Part shown: positions 46,245 through 55,289 of the stretch, piece by piece
Layout of the letters: every line of letters begins with the position of its first letter
How positions within the stretch are numbered: the stretch's first letter is position 1
NCBI RefSeq assembly: GCF_021729845.1
Contig: NZ_CP063398.1
Location: 1 to 64,000, forward strand
Reading direction: 5' to 3'
DNA: 64,000 bases
From: Rhizobium sp. SL42
GTDB lineage: Bacteria > Pseudomonadota > Alphaproteobacteria > Rhizobiales > Rhizobiaceae
Program-made: the position numbers and the translations under genes
Notes under the pieces: model-generated
Seen by the model: only the letters and a program-made list of their open reading frames with translations
What the model was told of the DNA's origin: nothing
The model's database searches: none

Positions 46245-47777
46245 TCAGGTTACGGCTCCGACCTGCCACGGCACGAATTCGTTGTCACCGTAATCATAGA
46301 TCTCGCTCAGCGTCTTCTTGCCCGATGCGACGGCGATGATGTCTTCGAAAATCCGTGTCCCCGCAGCCTCGATCGTATCCTCGCCGGTAACGATGCCGCC
46401 GCAGTTGATATCCATATCCTCTTGCATATGCTCGTACATTTCAGTGTTCGTGGCAATCTTGATGCAAGGAGCCGGCTTGAAACCGGAGACTGAGCCTCGA
46501 CCGGTGGTGAAGCAAATGACATTGCAGCCGCCGGCCACCTGGCCGGTCACCGCGACAGGATCGTAGCCGGGCGTGTCCATGAAGACGAAGCCGGGTTCGG
46601 TGACGATTTCGGCATATTCGTAGACGGCCTTCAACGGCATGGTGCCACCCTTGGCAACGGCGCCGAGCGACTTTTCGAGGATGGTCGTCAGACCGCCGAG
46701 CTTGTTGCCGTGCGAGGGATTGTTGTTGAGTTCGGCACCGTTGCGCTGCGTATAATCACGCCACCAGTCGATCCGCGACAGCAGTTTTTCGGCGACCGCC
46801 GGGGTGGCCGCACGGCGAGTCAGCAGGTGCTCGGCACCATAGATTTCCGGCGTTTCAGCGAGAACCGACGTGCCGCCGTTGCGCACGATCAGGTCTGATG
46901 CATAACCGAGCGCCGGGTTGGCGGAAATGCCGGAATAGCCATCGGACCCGCCGCATTCCAGTGCAACCTTCAGGCCGGAAAGCGGTTGCGGCGTGCGTCT
47001 CGCCGCGTTTACCTCCGGCAGCATATCGCGGATGATGTCGCTCGCCGCCGCGATCGTCTTGCGTGTTCCACCGAGATGCTGGATCGTCATGGTGCGCAGG
47101 CGCTTGCCTTCCTCAAGCTTGAAATGCTCGAGAATCGGGCCGATCTGGTTGGTCTCGCAACCGAGCCCGATCATCAGGATGCCGCCGAAATTGGGATGCC
47201 GCGCATAGCCTTGCAGCGTGCGGATCAGCATCAGATAGCCTTCGGCCTTGGTGTTGATGGCGCAGCCCCCACCATGGGTCAGTGCAACCACGCCATCGAC
47301 ATTGTCGAAACCTTCGAGCCCGCCGGTCCGGTTGAAATGCTCGGCAATCGCCTTTGACACCGTGGCCGAACAGTTCACCGTGGTGATGATGCCGATGAAG
47401 TTGCGTGTTCCGATGCCCCCGGCGCCGCGATCAAAGCCCATAAAGGTGCGGCGCTCGGCCTCGGGCAGCATGCCCTTTTCCTCGATATCGACACTGAACT
47501 GATGCTGATGTTCGGACTCAATGACGGCGAGGTTGTGAAGGTGCACGTGGCCGCCAGCCGGGATGAACTGCGTTGCGATTCCGATCGACTGGCCGAATTT
47601 GCGAATTTCCTGGCCCGCCGCGATATCGCGCACCGCGACCTTGTGGCCGCGTGGAATCTGGTCGGCAGCGACGAGGTCGTCAATGCCGGTCGCAGCCCCC
47701 GCTTTCACCATGGCGCGTGCCACGGCGACGTCATCGATGGCGTTGAGAAGGATCACCGGCGAGTTTGAAAGGGACAT
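46245..47777 (-). CDS. UxaA/GarD-family sugar-acid dehydratase
   Basis: The 510-residue protein joins the small N-terminal SAF-like domain (about 10-90, GHKVAVRDIAAGQEIRKFG) to the large UxaA/GarD domain, with conserved GIGTRN, THGGGC, GLGCETNQ and ECGGSDGYSGISANPALG. These iron-dependent enzymes dehydrate sugar acids such as altronate or galactarate to 2-keto-3-deoxy acids. The gene is divergent from the ABC transporter operon and probably acts on the substrate it imports. Confidence 0.9.
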   Translation of the reverse strand: MSLSNSPVILLNAIDDVAVARAMVKAGAATGIDDLVAADQIPRGHKVAVRDIAAGQEIRKFGQSIGIATQFIPAGGHVHLHNLAVIESEHQHQFSVDIEEKGMLPEAERRTFMGFDRGAGGIGTRNFIGIITTVNCSATVSKAIAEHFNRTGGLEGFDNVDGVVALTHGGGCAINTKAEGYLMLIRTLQGYARHPNFGGILMIGLGCETNQIGPILEHFKLEEGKRLRTMTIQHLGGTRKTIAAASDIIRDMLPEVNAARRTPQPLSGLKVALECGGSDGYSGISANPALGYASDLIVRNGGTSVLAETPEIYGAEHLLTRRAATPAVAEKLLSRIDWWRDYTQRNGAELNNNPSHGNKLGGLTTILEKSLGAVAKGGTMPLKAVYEYAEIVTEPGFVFMDTPGYDPVAVTGQVAGGCNVICFTTGRGSVSGFKPAPCIKIATNTEMYEHMQEDMDINCGGIVTGEDTIEAAGTRIFEDIIAVASGKKTLSEIYDYGDNEFVPWQVGAVT

Positions 47778-47810
47778 GGACGCTTTCCAAGAATGAATTC
47801 AAATAATGAC

Positions 47811-47824
47811 TATTGCAGGCAATA
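47811..47824. promoter_or_regulatory. Palindromic operator candidate between uxaA-like and ABC genes
   Basis: TATTGC-AG-GCAATA is a perfect inverted repeat in the 110-bp divergent gap. It is placed to control both directions and is a natural target for the regulator at 45233, although no second copy was found in front of that gene. Confidence 0.5.
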
Positions 47825-47887
47825 AACAATCATGTTAGGTCACTGCCGTCAAGTGAAATCGGGAAACGAACTTGACGGGAGGATGTC

Positions 47888-48571
47888 TTGGGCTACCAGT
47901 TTGATTTCAGCTTTCTGGCCGACTACTGGCCGCAGCTCGTCGATGGCGCGTTGCGCACGCTGTGGCTCTCGGCATTCAGTATCCTGTTCGGCTTCGTCTT
48001 GGGTGGCGTTTGCGCCGTCGCCCGCATTCATGGCACGCCGCTGTCGCAGCGCCTTGTCGGGTTTTATGTCGACGTCATCCGCAACACGCCGCTCGTCATT
48101 CAGGCCTTCTGGCTGTTCTTCGGCATGGCGGCGCTCGGCTTCCGTATTCCAGCCTTTTATGCGGCGGTCATCACGCTGGTGATCAATGTCGGCGCCTATA
48201 CGGCCGAAATCCTGCGTGCAGGACTGGAGTCCATTCCAAACGGCCAGCGCGAGGCCGCCAACTGTCTTGGCTTGAAGACCTGGCAGGTGATCTTTTATGT
48301 CGAGCTGCCACAAGCCGTCGAACGCGTCTATCCCGCGCTGGTCAGCCAGTTCATCCTGATGATGCTGGCGACGTCGATCATGTCGCAGATCTCTGTCGAG
48401 GAACTGACGGGCGCCGCCTACGGCATCCAGTCGACCACCTTCCGCGGCTTCGAAATCTACATCGTAGTGGCCGTCATCTACCTGCTTTTGTCCTGGCTGA
48501 TGCGCGCCATCATGATGCTGGCCGGCAAACTGGCATTCACCCGCAAACGCCGCCTCGGCACGAACCTGTGA
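47888..48571 (+). CDS. Amino-acid-type ABC transporter permease 1
   Basis: The 227-residue protein has five membrane helices and the HisMQ coupling loop (GQREAANCLGLKTWQVIFYV). The start is TTG 47888 with GGGAGGA at 6 nt. It forms the channel with the second permease. The transporter is of the polar amino-acid type by sequence, but the neighbours are sugar-acid enzymes; charged sugar acids are a plausible substrate. Confidence 0.9.
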   Translation: MGYQFDFSFLADYWPQLVDGALRTLWLSAFSILFGFVLGGVCAVARIHGTPLSQRLVGFYVDVIRNTPLVIQAFWLFFGMAALGFRIPAFYAAVITLVINVGAYTAEILRAGLESIPNGQREAANCLGLKTWQVIFYVELPQAVERVYPALVSQFILMMLATSIMSQISVEELTGAAYGIQSTTFRGFEIYIVVAVIYLLLSWLMRAIMMLAGKLAFTRKRRLGTNL

Positions 48572-48581
48572 GGAAATGATC

Positions 48582-49226
48582 ATGGGTGGCATCACATATC
48601 CGCAAATCCTCTTCATACTCCAGGGCGCCGGCTGGACGCTGGTTCTGTCTCTTCTGGGGTTTGTCGGGGGAACGATCATCGGCCTTCCGGCCGCCATCGC
48701 CCGCACATCTTCGAATGGCCCGCTTCGCATCGCCGTGGCGGCCTATATCAGCCTGATCCAGGGAATTCCCCTGCCGATCATCATGTTCCTTGCCTATTTC
48801 GGCATCTCGATTGCCGGGTTCAATCTGCCGGCACTGGTGGCCGCGGGGATCGCAATGACGGCCTATTCCAGCGCCTTTCTTGCCGAAATCTGGCGCGGCT
48901 CGATCGAATCCGTGCCAAAAGCGCAATGGGAAGCGGCGGAGTGTCTGGCTCTGACCAACCTGCAACGCCTCACGCATGTGATCCTGCCGCAGGCCGTGCG
49001 CATCTCCATTCCGCCGACAATCGGATTTCTCGTCCAGATCATCAAGAACACGTCCTACGCGGTCGTGATCGGCTTTGCGGACCTGACCTATTCGGCCCGT
49101 CTCATCAACAACACGACGTTCAAGCCGTTCACCGTCTTTACGATCGCAGCCGTCTTGTACTTCGCGATCTGTTTTCCACTCTCCAGGTTCAGCAAGACGC
49201 TCGAACGCAAACTCAATCGCAGCTGA
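48582..49226 (+). CDS. Amino-acid-type ABC transporter permease 2
   Basis: The 214-residue protein has five helices and the coupling loop AQWEAAECLALTNLQRL. ATG 48582 was chosen over the one at 48576 because AGGA lies 7 nt in front of it. Partner of the permease encoded 10 nt upstream. Confidence 0.9.
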   Translation: MGGITYPQILFILQGAGWTLVLSLLGFVGGTIIGLPAAIARTSSNGPLRIAVAAYISLIQGIPLPIIMFLAYFGISIAGFNLPALVAAGIAMTAYSSAFLAEIWRGSIESVPKAQWEAAECLALTNLQRLTHVILPQAVRISIPPTIGFLVQIIKNTSYAVVIGFADLTYSARLINNTTFKPFTVFTIAAVLYFAICFPLSRFSKTLERKLNRS

Positions 49227-49241
49227 TTTAGGAAAATGGCC

Positions 49242-49967
49242 ATGTCGTCTCTGGTAGCGTTCAAGGATGTCCACAAAGCCTATGGACAGGTCGAGGTCCT
49301 CAAGGGTGTCTCGTTCGATGTCCCGAAGGGGCATGTTGTCGCCCTGATCGGACGCAGCGGCTCGGGCAAGAGTACAGCACTCCGCTGCATCAACGGTCTG
49401 GAGAAAATAAAGTCCGGCACGCTCGACGTTTGCGGTCGCAGCCTTGGCGCAGATCCTGACCTGCGCGATTTGCGCATGGAAGTCGGCATCGTCTTCCAGA
49501 GCTACAACCTGTTCCCTCACCTCACGGTCGAGGAGAACATCACGCTTGCGCCGCGCCTAGCCAAGAAGCTTTCGAAACCCGCGGCAAAGTCCATTGCCGA
49601 AAGGGTGCTGGTGCAGGTCGGCCTGTCGGAGAAGGCGCAGTCTTACCCCGAGCAGCTATCAGGCGGCCAGCAACAGCGCGTGGCGATCGCCCGCTCGCTC
49701 GCCATGGAACCCCAACTGATGCTGTTCGACGAGGTGACCTCGGCACTCGATCCCGAACTGACCGGGGAAGTGCTGAAAACGATCGAGGCACTGGCCGAGG
49801 GTGGCATGACCATGGTCCTTGTGACCCATGAAATGGCCTTCGCCAAGCGCGTCGCCGACACGATCATCTTCATGCATCAGGGCGTTGTCTGGGAAACCGG
49901 CGACGGCTCGATGCTCGACAATCCGCAGACGGCGGAACTCAGGCAATTCATCGGCAATGGCCTTTGA
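49242..49967 (+). CDS. Amino-acid-type ABC transporter ATPase
   Basis: The 241-residue ATPase has Walker A GRSGSGKS (37-44), Q-loop FQSYNLFPH, signature LSGGQQQR and Walker B LMLFDEVTSALDP (with V instead of P, as is frequent in this group). ATG 49242 is 8 nt from AGGA; the ATG at 49236 is too close. Confidence 0.93.
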   Translation: MSSLVAFKDVHKAYGQVEVLKGVSFDVPKGHVVALIGRSGSGKSTALRCINGLEKIKSGTLDVCGRSLGADPDLRDLRMEVGIVFQSYNLFPHLTVEENITLAPRLAKKLSKPAAKSIAERVLVQVGLSEKAQSYPEQLSGGQQQRVAIARSLAMEPQLMLFDEVTSALDPELTGEVLKTIEALAEGGMTMVLVTHEMAFAKRVADTIIFMHQGVVWETGDGSMLDNPQTAELRQFIGNGL

Positions 49968-50001
49968 CGGCAACGATTTTTCTCACCACAGGGAGGTAAC
50001 G

Positions 50002-50808
50002 ATGGTGACTTTGAAGGGACTGATCAAACTGACGCTGGCGGCTGCAACCGTCTTCACGCTGGCGCAGTCGGCCATGGCCGATACGCTTGCCGACATCAAG
50101 GCACGCGGCCGCATCCTGATCGCCATCGATCTGGGAGCACCACCTTACGGCATGCTCGACGGCAACGCGCAACCATCCGGTTCGGACGTCGAAGCAGCAC
50201 AGGCCCTTGCCAAGGATCTGGGTGTGGAGCTGGAAATCGTCCCGGTGACGGGACCGAACCGCGTTCCCTTCCTTCTGACCAGCAAGGCCGACATCGTCAT
50301 GGCCTCCTTCTCGATCACCGACGAGCGCAAGAAGGTCATCGATTACTCGACACCGTATGGCGTTGTGCCGACGGTCGTGGGTGGCCCGGCCGGTGAAGCC
50401 ATCGCCGATTTCGCAGCCCTTTCCGGCAAGACCGTTGCCGTGACCCGCGGCACGACCAGCGATGCGGCGCTGACCAAAGGCGCTGACGCCTCCAGTGGCG
50501 TCGAGATCGTTCGCTACGAAGACGATGCGACGACCAACACCGCCATTTCCACCGGGCAGCAGGATTACATCGCTGCGGCAGCGTCCGTGATCAAGCAGGT
50601 CAACATCGCCAACCCGTCGCGCAATGTCGAAATCAAGTTCGTCATGACGACGGCGCCTTATGCCATCGGTTTGCGCCAGGGAGAGACGGAGCTGAAAGCC
50701 TGGCTCGACCAATGGGTCTCGACGAACATTGCGAGTGGCAATCTGAACGCGATCTACGAGAAGCATTTCGGCATTCCGTTGCCGGCAGAATATCAGGCAA
50801 AGAAGTAA
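50002..50808 (+). CDS. Amino-acid-type ABC transporter solute-binding protein
   Basis: The 268-residue SBP family 3 protein has a signal peptide (cleavage near AMA-DT) and core motifs DLGAPPYGMLDG, LTSKADIVMASFSITDERKKV. ATG 50002 follows GGGAGGT. It binds the imported compound in the periplasm. A strong hairpin follows directly. Confidence 0.92.
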   Translation: MVTLKGLIKLTLAAATVFTLAQSAMADTLADIKARGRILIAIDLGAPPYGMLDGNAQPSGSDVEAAQALAKDLGVELEIVPVTGPNRVPFLLTSKADIVMASFSITDERKKVIDYSTPYGVVPTVVGGPAGEAIADFAALSGKTVAVTRGTTSDAALTKGADASSGVEIVRYEDDATTNTAISTGQQDYIAAAASVIKQVNIANPSRNVEIKFVMTTAPYAIGLRQGETELKAWLDQWVSTNIASGNLNAIYEKHFGIPLPAEYQAKK

Positions 50809-50822
50809 TCCAGGAAGACGAA

Positions 50823-50850
50823 CCTGCCCGAACTTATGCGTTCGGGCAGG
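50823..50850 (+). terminator. Hairpin after the binding-protein gene
   Basis: CCTGCCCGAAC (50823-50833) pairs perfectly with GTTCGGGCAGG (50840-50850) over 11 bp with a 6-nt loop, 14 nt after the stop. CATTCGCTTT follows. Because the next gene starts 32 nt later it is likely a partial terminator or mRNA stabiliser. Confidence 0.65.
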
Positions 50851-50881
50851 CATTCGCTTTCATGCATCAAAGGACAGTGAC

Positions 50882-51874
50882 ATGCTGATTTCCCAGATCA
50901 AGACCGCTGCAGGTGCCACAGCGGTTGTGGCGCGAGAACCGGGCGAAGCCGGGCGTATCGTCAACGGCGCGACGAGCGTGCATGCTCTGGCGCTTGAAGC
51001 CGCCAATACCGGTCGCAACCTTGCCTCACTGATCGAAGCCAAGGGGTTCGGCGAGACCGTAGATCTGGAGAGGGTTTATGCGGAGCGGCGCTTCCTGCCG
51101 CCTATCACGCATGACGATCCGGCGCATCTGCACCTGACCGGAACGGGCCTGACCCATCTCGGCTCTGCATCGACCCGCGACGCCATGCATGCCGCCGTCT
51201 CCAAGGTCGAAGAAGGCGCCACGGATACCATGAAGATGTTCAAGATGGGCCTTGAGGGCGGCAAGCCGAAAACCGGCGAAACCGGTGTGCAGCCGGAGTG
51301 GTTCTACAAGGGAAACGGCACACAGGCGTCAGCACCAGGCGGCGCACTGGTGTCTCCCTCCTTCGCCCTGGATGGTGGCGAGGAGCCGGAAATTGCCGGC
51401 ATATACGTAATATCGGATAGCGGCCAGCCGTTCCGCGTCGGCTTTGCCGTGTCAAACGAATTCTCCGACCATGTGACCGAGCGGATCAACTATCTTTTCC
51501 TCGCTCATTCCAAGCTGCGGCCTGCGAGCTTTGGCCCCGAGATCCGGATCGGCGCTCCGCCGGTCGATATCCGTGGCATGTCGCGGATCATTCGCGATGG
51601 TGCGGTGCTTTGGGAAAAACCGTTCCTGTCCGGCGAGGCAAACATGTCGCATAGTTTCGCCAACCTCGAACATCACCATTTCAAATACGGCATTTTTCGT
51701 AGGCCGGGCGATGTGCATGTGCACATGTTCGGAACGGCCACTCTGTCCTTCGGCGACGGCATCAAGACTCAGGAGGGCGATGTATTCGAAATCGAAGCAG
51801 CCGATTTCGGTCTGCCGCTGCGCAATACGCTGGCAGTCGCAGCCCCGGAAGAGATCGTTGTCGGGCAGCTTTGA
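50882..51874 (+). CDS. AraD1/GguC-family protein (fumarylacetoacetate hydrolase fold)
   Basis: The 330-residue protein matches the AraD1 family, relatives of fumarylacetoacetate hydrolase that act as 2-keto-3-deoxy sugar-acid dehydratases or hydrolases. The central part shows EPEIAGIYVISD, VSNEFSDHVTE and, near the C-terminus, HVHMFGTATLSFGDG with the metal-site residues. Product of the UxaA-type dehydratase, a 2-keto-3-deoxy acid, would be its natural substrate. It is the last gene of the transporter operon. Confidence 0.82.
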   Translation: MLISQIKTAAGATAVVAREPGEAGRIVNGATSVHALALEAANTGRNLASLIEAKGFGETVDLERVYAERRFLPPITHDDPAHLHLTGTGLTHLGSASTRDAMHAAVSKVEEGATDTMKMFKMGLEGGKPKTGETGVQPEWFYKGNGTQASAPGGALVSPSFALDGGEEPEIAGIYVISDSGQPFRVGFAVSNEFSDHVTERINYLFLAHSKLRPASFGPEIRIGAPPVDIRGMSRIIRDGAVLWEKPFLSGEANMSHSFANLEHHHFKYGIFRRPGDVHVHMFGTATLSFGDGIKTQEGDVFEIEAADFGLPLRNTLAVAAPEEIVVGQL

Positions 51875-52188
51875 GCTCTCTGACTGCTGCACTCCCGCCT
51901 CGTCCCGCAGGGGGCTGAAGTCACCCTGACTGGACACACAGGAACAGCCTGATCGCGGCCTTGATTTACCCCGGCTCCGCAGACCGTGGGCCGCGATTCA
52001 TCGCTGAAACCGCAGGATCAAGGCGATGACATGCGGTCCTCTGCTGCGCTTCTCTTCCGCAACAGGCCGTCGCATACACCCTCATCGCTGCCCCGGGGCA
52101 ACCCAGCCGAGGTCAGCAGCACTCCTCACCGCCCACTTTATCGAAGCGGACGCAGTCGCCCACATTGCGTCGCCATTTTCTTTTTTGA
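51875..52188. other. Intergenic region before the ROK regulator
   Basis: No gene is supported. The 3' part is AT-rich (TTTTCTTTTTTGAAAA near 52177) and merges with the repeats at 52189-52210. I found no terminator for the AraD1 gene. Confidence 0.35.
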
Positions 52189-52210
52189 AAACCATTTGAC
52201 TAAATCATTT
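52189..52210. promoter_or_regulatory. Direct-repeat operator and -35 candidate of the ROK operon
   Basis: AAACCATTT (52189-52197) and AAATCATTT (52202-52210) are direct repeats 13 bp apart, flanking TTGACT (52196-52201), a good -35. The -10 at the right distance is poor. ROK repressors of sugar operons bind AT-rich repeats overlapping the promoter, so this is a plausible self-regulating site. Confidence 0.45.
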
Positions 52211-52247
52211 CCCGCTGTCACTCTTTCGTCATTCGGAGATCTTCGAC

Positions 52248-53387
52248 ATGGCATTGCGGGGAACCAATCAGGAAACGGGAAGACCGTACAACCGCCGGAT
52301 CGTACTGGAATCGATCCGTCTCCGCGGCCCTACGACGCGTGGTGACATCGCACAAAGCGTCGGCCTCACCGTTCAGACCGTCTCGACGATTGTCCGGGAA
52401 CTCGAGGAACAGGGCCTGATCCTTTCGGTTCAAAAGCCCCCCAAGGGTCGTGGGATTCCTCCCTCGACCTTGACCATCAATCCGGAGGGTGGGCATGCCT
52501 TAGGCATTCACGTCACACCGCTCAGCATCGAGGCGGCGCTGGTCAATCTTCGCGGCGAGGTGGTGGACAGCGTTCGCCGCAAAATCATCAATGCGGCACC
52601 CGACGAAGCTTTCTCCTTGATCGCCGACATGGTCGTGCAACTGAAGGCCAGTCCGCGTTGTGGTCGTCTTCTCGGTGCAGGGCTTGCACTACCCGGTCCG
52701 TTCGACGTGGAATCCATGAGTTTCGTTGGCTCGACCACGATGAGCGGCTGGAAGAACGTCGACATAAGACAGCATCTGGCGGATGCGACCGGCCTGCCTG
52801 CCTTCATCGAGAACGACATGGCCGCCGCCGCACTGGGCGAGCAGTTGTACGGGTTGGGCCAGCAGGTCTCCGACTATTACTATCTGTTCTTCAGCGTCGG
52901 CCTGGGCGGCGCCATGATGCATGACGGATCGGTCATGCGAGGAGCGTGGGGCAACGCCGGCGAAATCGGCCATATCCCCGCCGTCCCTGACGGCGAGCCG
53001 TGCCCTTGTGGAAATCGGGGCTGCCTGGAGCGGTATCTTTCCCTTGATGCCTTCGAGCGTCGCGGATTGCCCGTTGCGGAATGGGTGGACGAGGTTGCGC
53101 CATTCTTCCGCAATGCCATCCGCACGATCGAAAACCTTTTCGATCCCGAGACGATCGTGCTGGGTGGCTTGGCGCCGCAGCCGCTGATCGAGCATCTGGC
53201 TACGCTTGCCGACGGTTTGAGCAATTCGATTTCAGCCCGATCCAACCGCACCCACCCGCGCGTCATCGTGGCCAGCGACTGCATGCATTCGGCGCTTCGC
53301 GGCGCGGCTGCGCTCGCTGTCTTCGGGGTCCTGTCGCCTCGCTTCGGCCAGATGTTTGAAACTTCAGAGAAAGAGATAGTCGAATGA
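52248..53387 (+). CDS. ROK-family transcriptional regulator
   Basis: The 379-residue protein has an N-terminal winged helix (about 15-70, TRGDIAQSVGLTVQTVSTIVREL) and a ROK sugar-kinase-like domain with GAGLALPGPFD, ENDMAAAALGE and the zinc motif CPCGNRGCLE. It probably represses the transport operon that follows until a sugar binds. It starts at ATG 52248 and overlaps the ATPase gene by 4 nt, so it is the first gene of that operon. Confidence 0.92.
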   Translation: MALRGTNQETGRPYNRRIVLESIRLRGPTTRGDIAQSVGLTVQTVSTIVRELEEQGLILSVQKPPKGRGIPPSTLTINPEGGHALGIHVTPLSIEAALVNLRGEVVDSVRRKIINAAPDEAFSLIADMVVQLKASPRCGRLLGAGLALPGPFDVESMSFVGSTTMSGWKNVDIRQHLADATGLPAFIENDMAAAALGEQLYGLGQQVSDYYYLFFSVGLGGAMMHDGSVMRGAWGNAGEIGHIPAVPDGEPCPCGNRGCLERYLSLDAFERRGLPVAEWVDEVAPFFRNAIRTIENLFDPETIVLGGLAPQPLIEHLATLADGLSNSISARSNRTHPRVIVASDCMHSALRGAAALAVFGVLSPRFGQMFETSEKEIVE

Positions 53388-54151
53388 CCGAGAAGCTGCT
53401 CGTCCTGGATGATATTCGCAAGAATTTCGGCGCCATCGAAGCCCTCAAGGGCATCAGCTTTTCGATCGGCAAAGGCGAGGTTGTTGCCCTGCTTGGCGAC
53501 AACGGCGCCGGAAAATCGACGCTGGTGAAAATCATCTCGGGCGGCTTGCAGCCAACGTCGGGACACATGCTCTTCGAGGGCGAACCCTATGAGGCAAAGA
53601 CACCTGCCGAAGCCAAGGCGACCGGCATCGAAACCGTCTACCAGGACCTTTCCCTGTGCACCAATGTCGATGTGGTCGGAAACTTCTTCATGGGCCGCGA
53701 GATCACCCGCAAGATTGCCGGCATTCCCTTCCTCGACGAACGCGCGATGGAAGACATCACCACGAAGGCGCTGACGAGCGCCGGCACGCGCATTCCCTCG
53801 ATGCGGACCAAAGTCGAGCATCTGTCCGGTGGCCAGCGCCAGGCCATCGAGCTCAATCGGTTTGCACACTGGGGTGGAAAGCTGCTTTTGCTTGACGAGC
53901 CGTTCGCCGCCCTCGGGGTAGAACAGACGCGGCGCGGACTGGACATGATCCGTCATGTCGCCAGCCAGGGTATCGGCGTCGTCATCATTACCCACATCAT
54001 GCAGCAGGCCTTTCAGGTCGCAGATCGCATTGTCGTCATCCGCCACGGCGTCGTCGCCGGAGATGTGGATAGAGCCAAGACAAGCCCGGATGCAGTGATC
54101 GAGATGATCACAGGGCAAACCCTCGCCGGAGCCGGACCGGTGAGTAAATAA
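53384..54151 (+). CDS. Sugar ABC transporter ATPase, single domain (FrcA type)
   Basis: The 255-residue protein has one ABC domain with Walker A GDNGAGKS (38-45), signature LSGGQRQ and Walker B LLLLDEPFAALG. Ribose-type ATPases usually have two such domains in about 500 residues; the single-domain form is that of the fructose transporter FrcBCA of rhizobia. The D-loop region reads FAALGVEQT rather than TAALDV. Its start overlaps the regulator stop (ATGA). Confidence 0.9.
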   Translation: MTEKLLVLDDIRKNFGAIEALKGISFSIGKGEVVALLGDNGAGKSTLVKIISGGLQPTSGHMLFEGEPYEAKTPAEAKATGIETVYQDLSLCTNVDVVGNFFMGREITRKIAGIPFLDERAMEDITTKALTSAGTRIPSMRTKVEHLSGGQRQAIELNRFAHWGGKLLLLDEPFAALGVEQTRRGLDMIRHVASQGIGVVIITHIMQQAFQVADRIVVIRHGVVAGDVDRAKTSPDAVIEMITGQTLAGAGPVSK

Positions 54152-54187
54152 TGAAAAGGGGTCCGGCTTAAACTGGAGAGAACGATC

Positions 54188-55228
54188 ATGAAGCGAATAA
54201 TGCTAACCCTGCTGAGCGTTCTGGTGCTCGGCCTTTCCATGCTCACGACGGCGGCTGCCCAGTCCAAGGGCGTCGTCTACTATCTCGTGCCAACTTTGCT
54301 CGACGAATTCCAGACGGGCTCGGTCAGCGCCTTGGAGATGTTCCTGAAGCAGACCGGCTACGAGATGAAGACGCTCAATGCCGACAACAAGACCGACGCC
54401 CAGCAATCGCAGATGAACGACGTCATCGCGCTGAAACCCGCGGCCATCATTCTGGCAGCTGTCGACTTCAATGCGCTGAAACCGTCCATCGATGCGGCGC
54501 GGGCCGCGGGCATCCCGGTTGTCGAATTCGACCGACAGATCACCTCGACCAAGTCGGACTTCACATCCGTTGCCGGCACGATCGAGATCGGCCATGTCGC
54601 AGCCGACCAGGCGCAGGCCATGCTCAAGGCCAAGCATAGCGACGTGAAAGGCAAGATCCTGCAGGTTCTCGGCGACCCGGGCGACCCCTACACACTCGAC
54701 ATCCAGAAGGGTTTCGAGGAAAAGATGAAAGCCTTCCCCGAAGTCACCATCATTTCGGTGCCGGCCATGCAATGGGAAGCCAGCAATGCCGGAACGATCG
54801 TTTCCGACCAGATGCTCGCCAACCCCGATATCGACCTGATCTTCCTGCATGCCGCACATCTTTCGGTCGCAGCTGTCGCCTCGCTCGAGGCCGCAGGCAA
54901 GAAGCCGGGCGACGTGATGATGATGAGTTCGAACGGCGCGCCTGTCGGCCTGGACCTGATCCGCAAGGGATGGCTCAATACCGAAGTCGAACAGCCGCTG
55001 TATGCACAGGCGGCCGCCGTTGCCATGTTCATGGACAAGATTGCCGGAAAACAGGAAATCAAGGCTGGCGACTACGACGTGCTGGGCCTCAAGGGCGTGG
55101 TGACGATCGAAGCCTGGGGGCCGAACATCAAGATCCCCGGCGCTGCGATCACCAAGGAGAATGTCGACGACCCGGCCTTCTGGGGCAACATGAAGTCGCC
55201 GACGGTCGCAATAAAGTCCGTCGAGTGA
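54188..55228 (+). CDS. Sugar ABC transporter solute-binding protein (type I)
   Basis: The 346-residue protein has a signal peptide (cleavage near AAA-QS) and the periplasmic-binding type I fold of ribose- and fructose-binding proteins, with [21 protein letters not shown] and [11 protein letters not shown]. It binds a monosaccharide or polyol. ATG 54188. A perfect hairpin follows its stop. Confidence 0.9.
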   Translation: MKRIMLTLLSVLVLGLSMLTTAAAQSKGVVYYLVPTLLDEFQTGSVSALEMFLKQTGYEMKTLNADNKTDAQQSQMNDVIALKPAAIILAAVDFNALKPSIDAARAAGIPVVEFDRQITSTKSDFTSVAGTIEIGHVAADQAQAMLKAKHSDVKGKILQVLGDPGDPYTLDIQKGFEEKMKAFPEVTIISVPAMQWEASNAGTIVSDQMLANPDIDLIFLHAAHLSVAAVASLEAAGKKPGDVMMMSSNGAPVGLDLIRKGWLNTEVEQPLYAQAAAVAMFMDKIAGKQEIKAGDYDVLGLKGVVTIEAWGPNIKIPGAAITKENVDDPAFWGNMKSPTVAIKSVE

Positions 55229-55239
55229 ACGGCCCATCA

Positions 55240-55261
55240 TCCGGGGTCGCAAGACCCCGGA
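55240..55261 (+). terminator. Hairpin between sugar-binding protein and permease genes
   Basis: TCCGGGGTC (55240-55248) pairs with GACCCCGGA (55253-55261) around a GCAA tetraloop. It starts 12 nt after the binding-protein stop and lies inside the operon, so mRNA stabilisation or partial termination is likely. Confidence 0.65.
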
Positions 55262-55289
55262 CACTTCTCCTCAAATCCGGATTTGCCGC

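Noticed and set aside
48537..49520. Minus-strand frame of 327 residues across permease 2 and the ATPase gene
   Set aside because: Shadow frame: it covers two strongly supported genes and shows no family motif.
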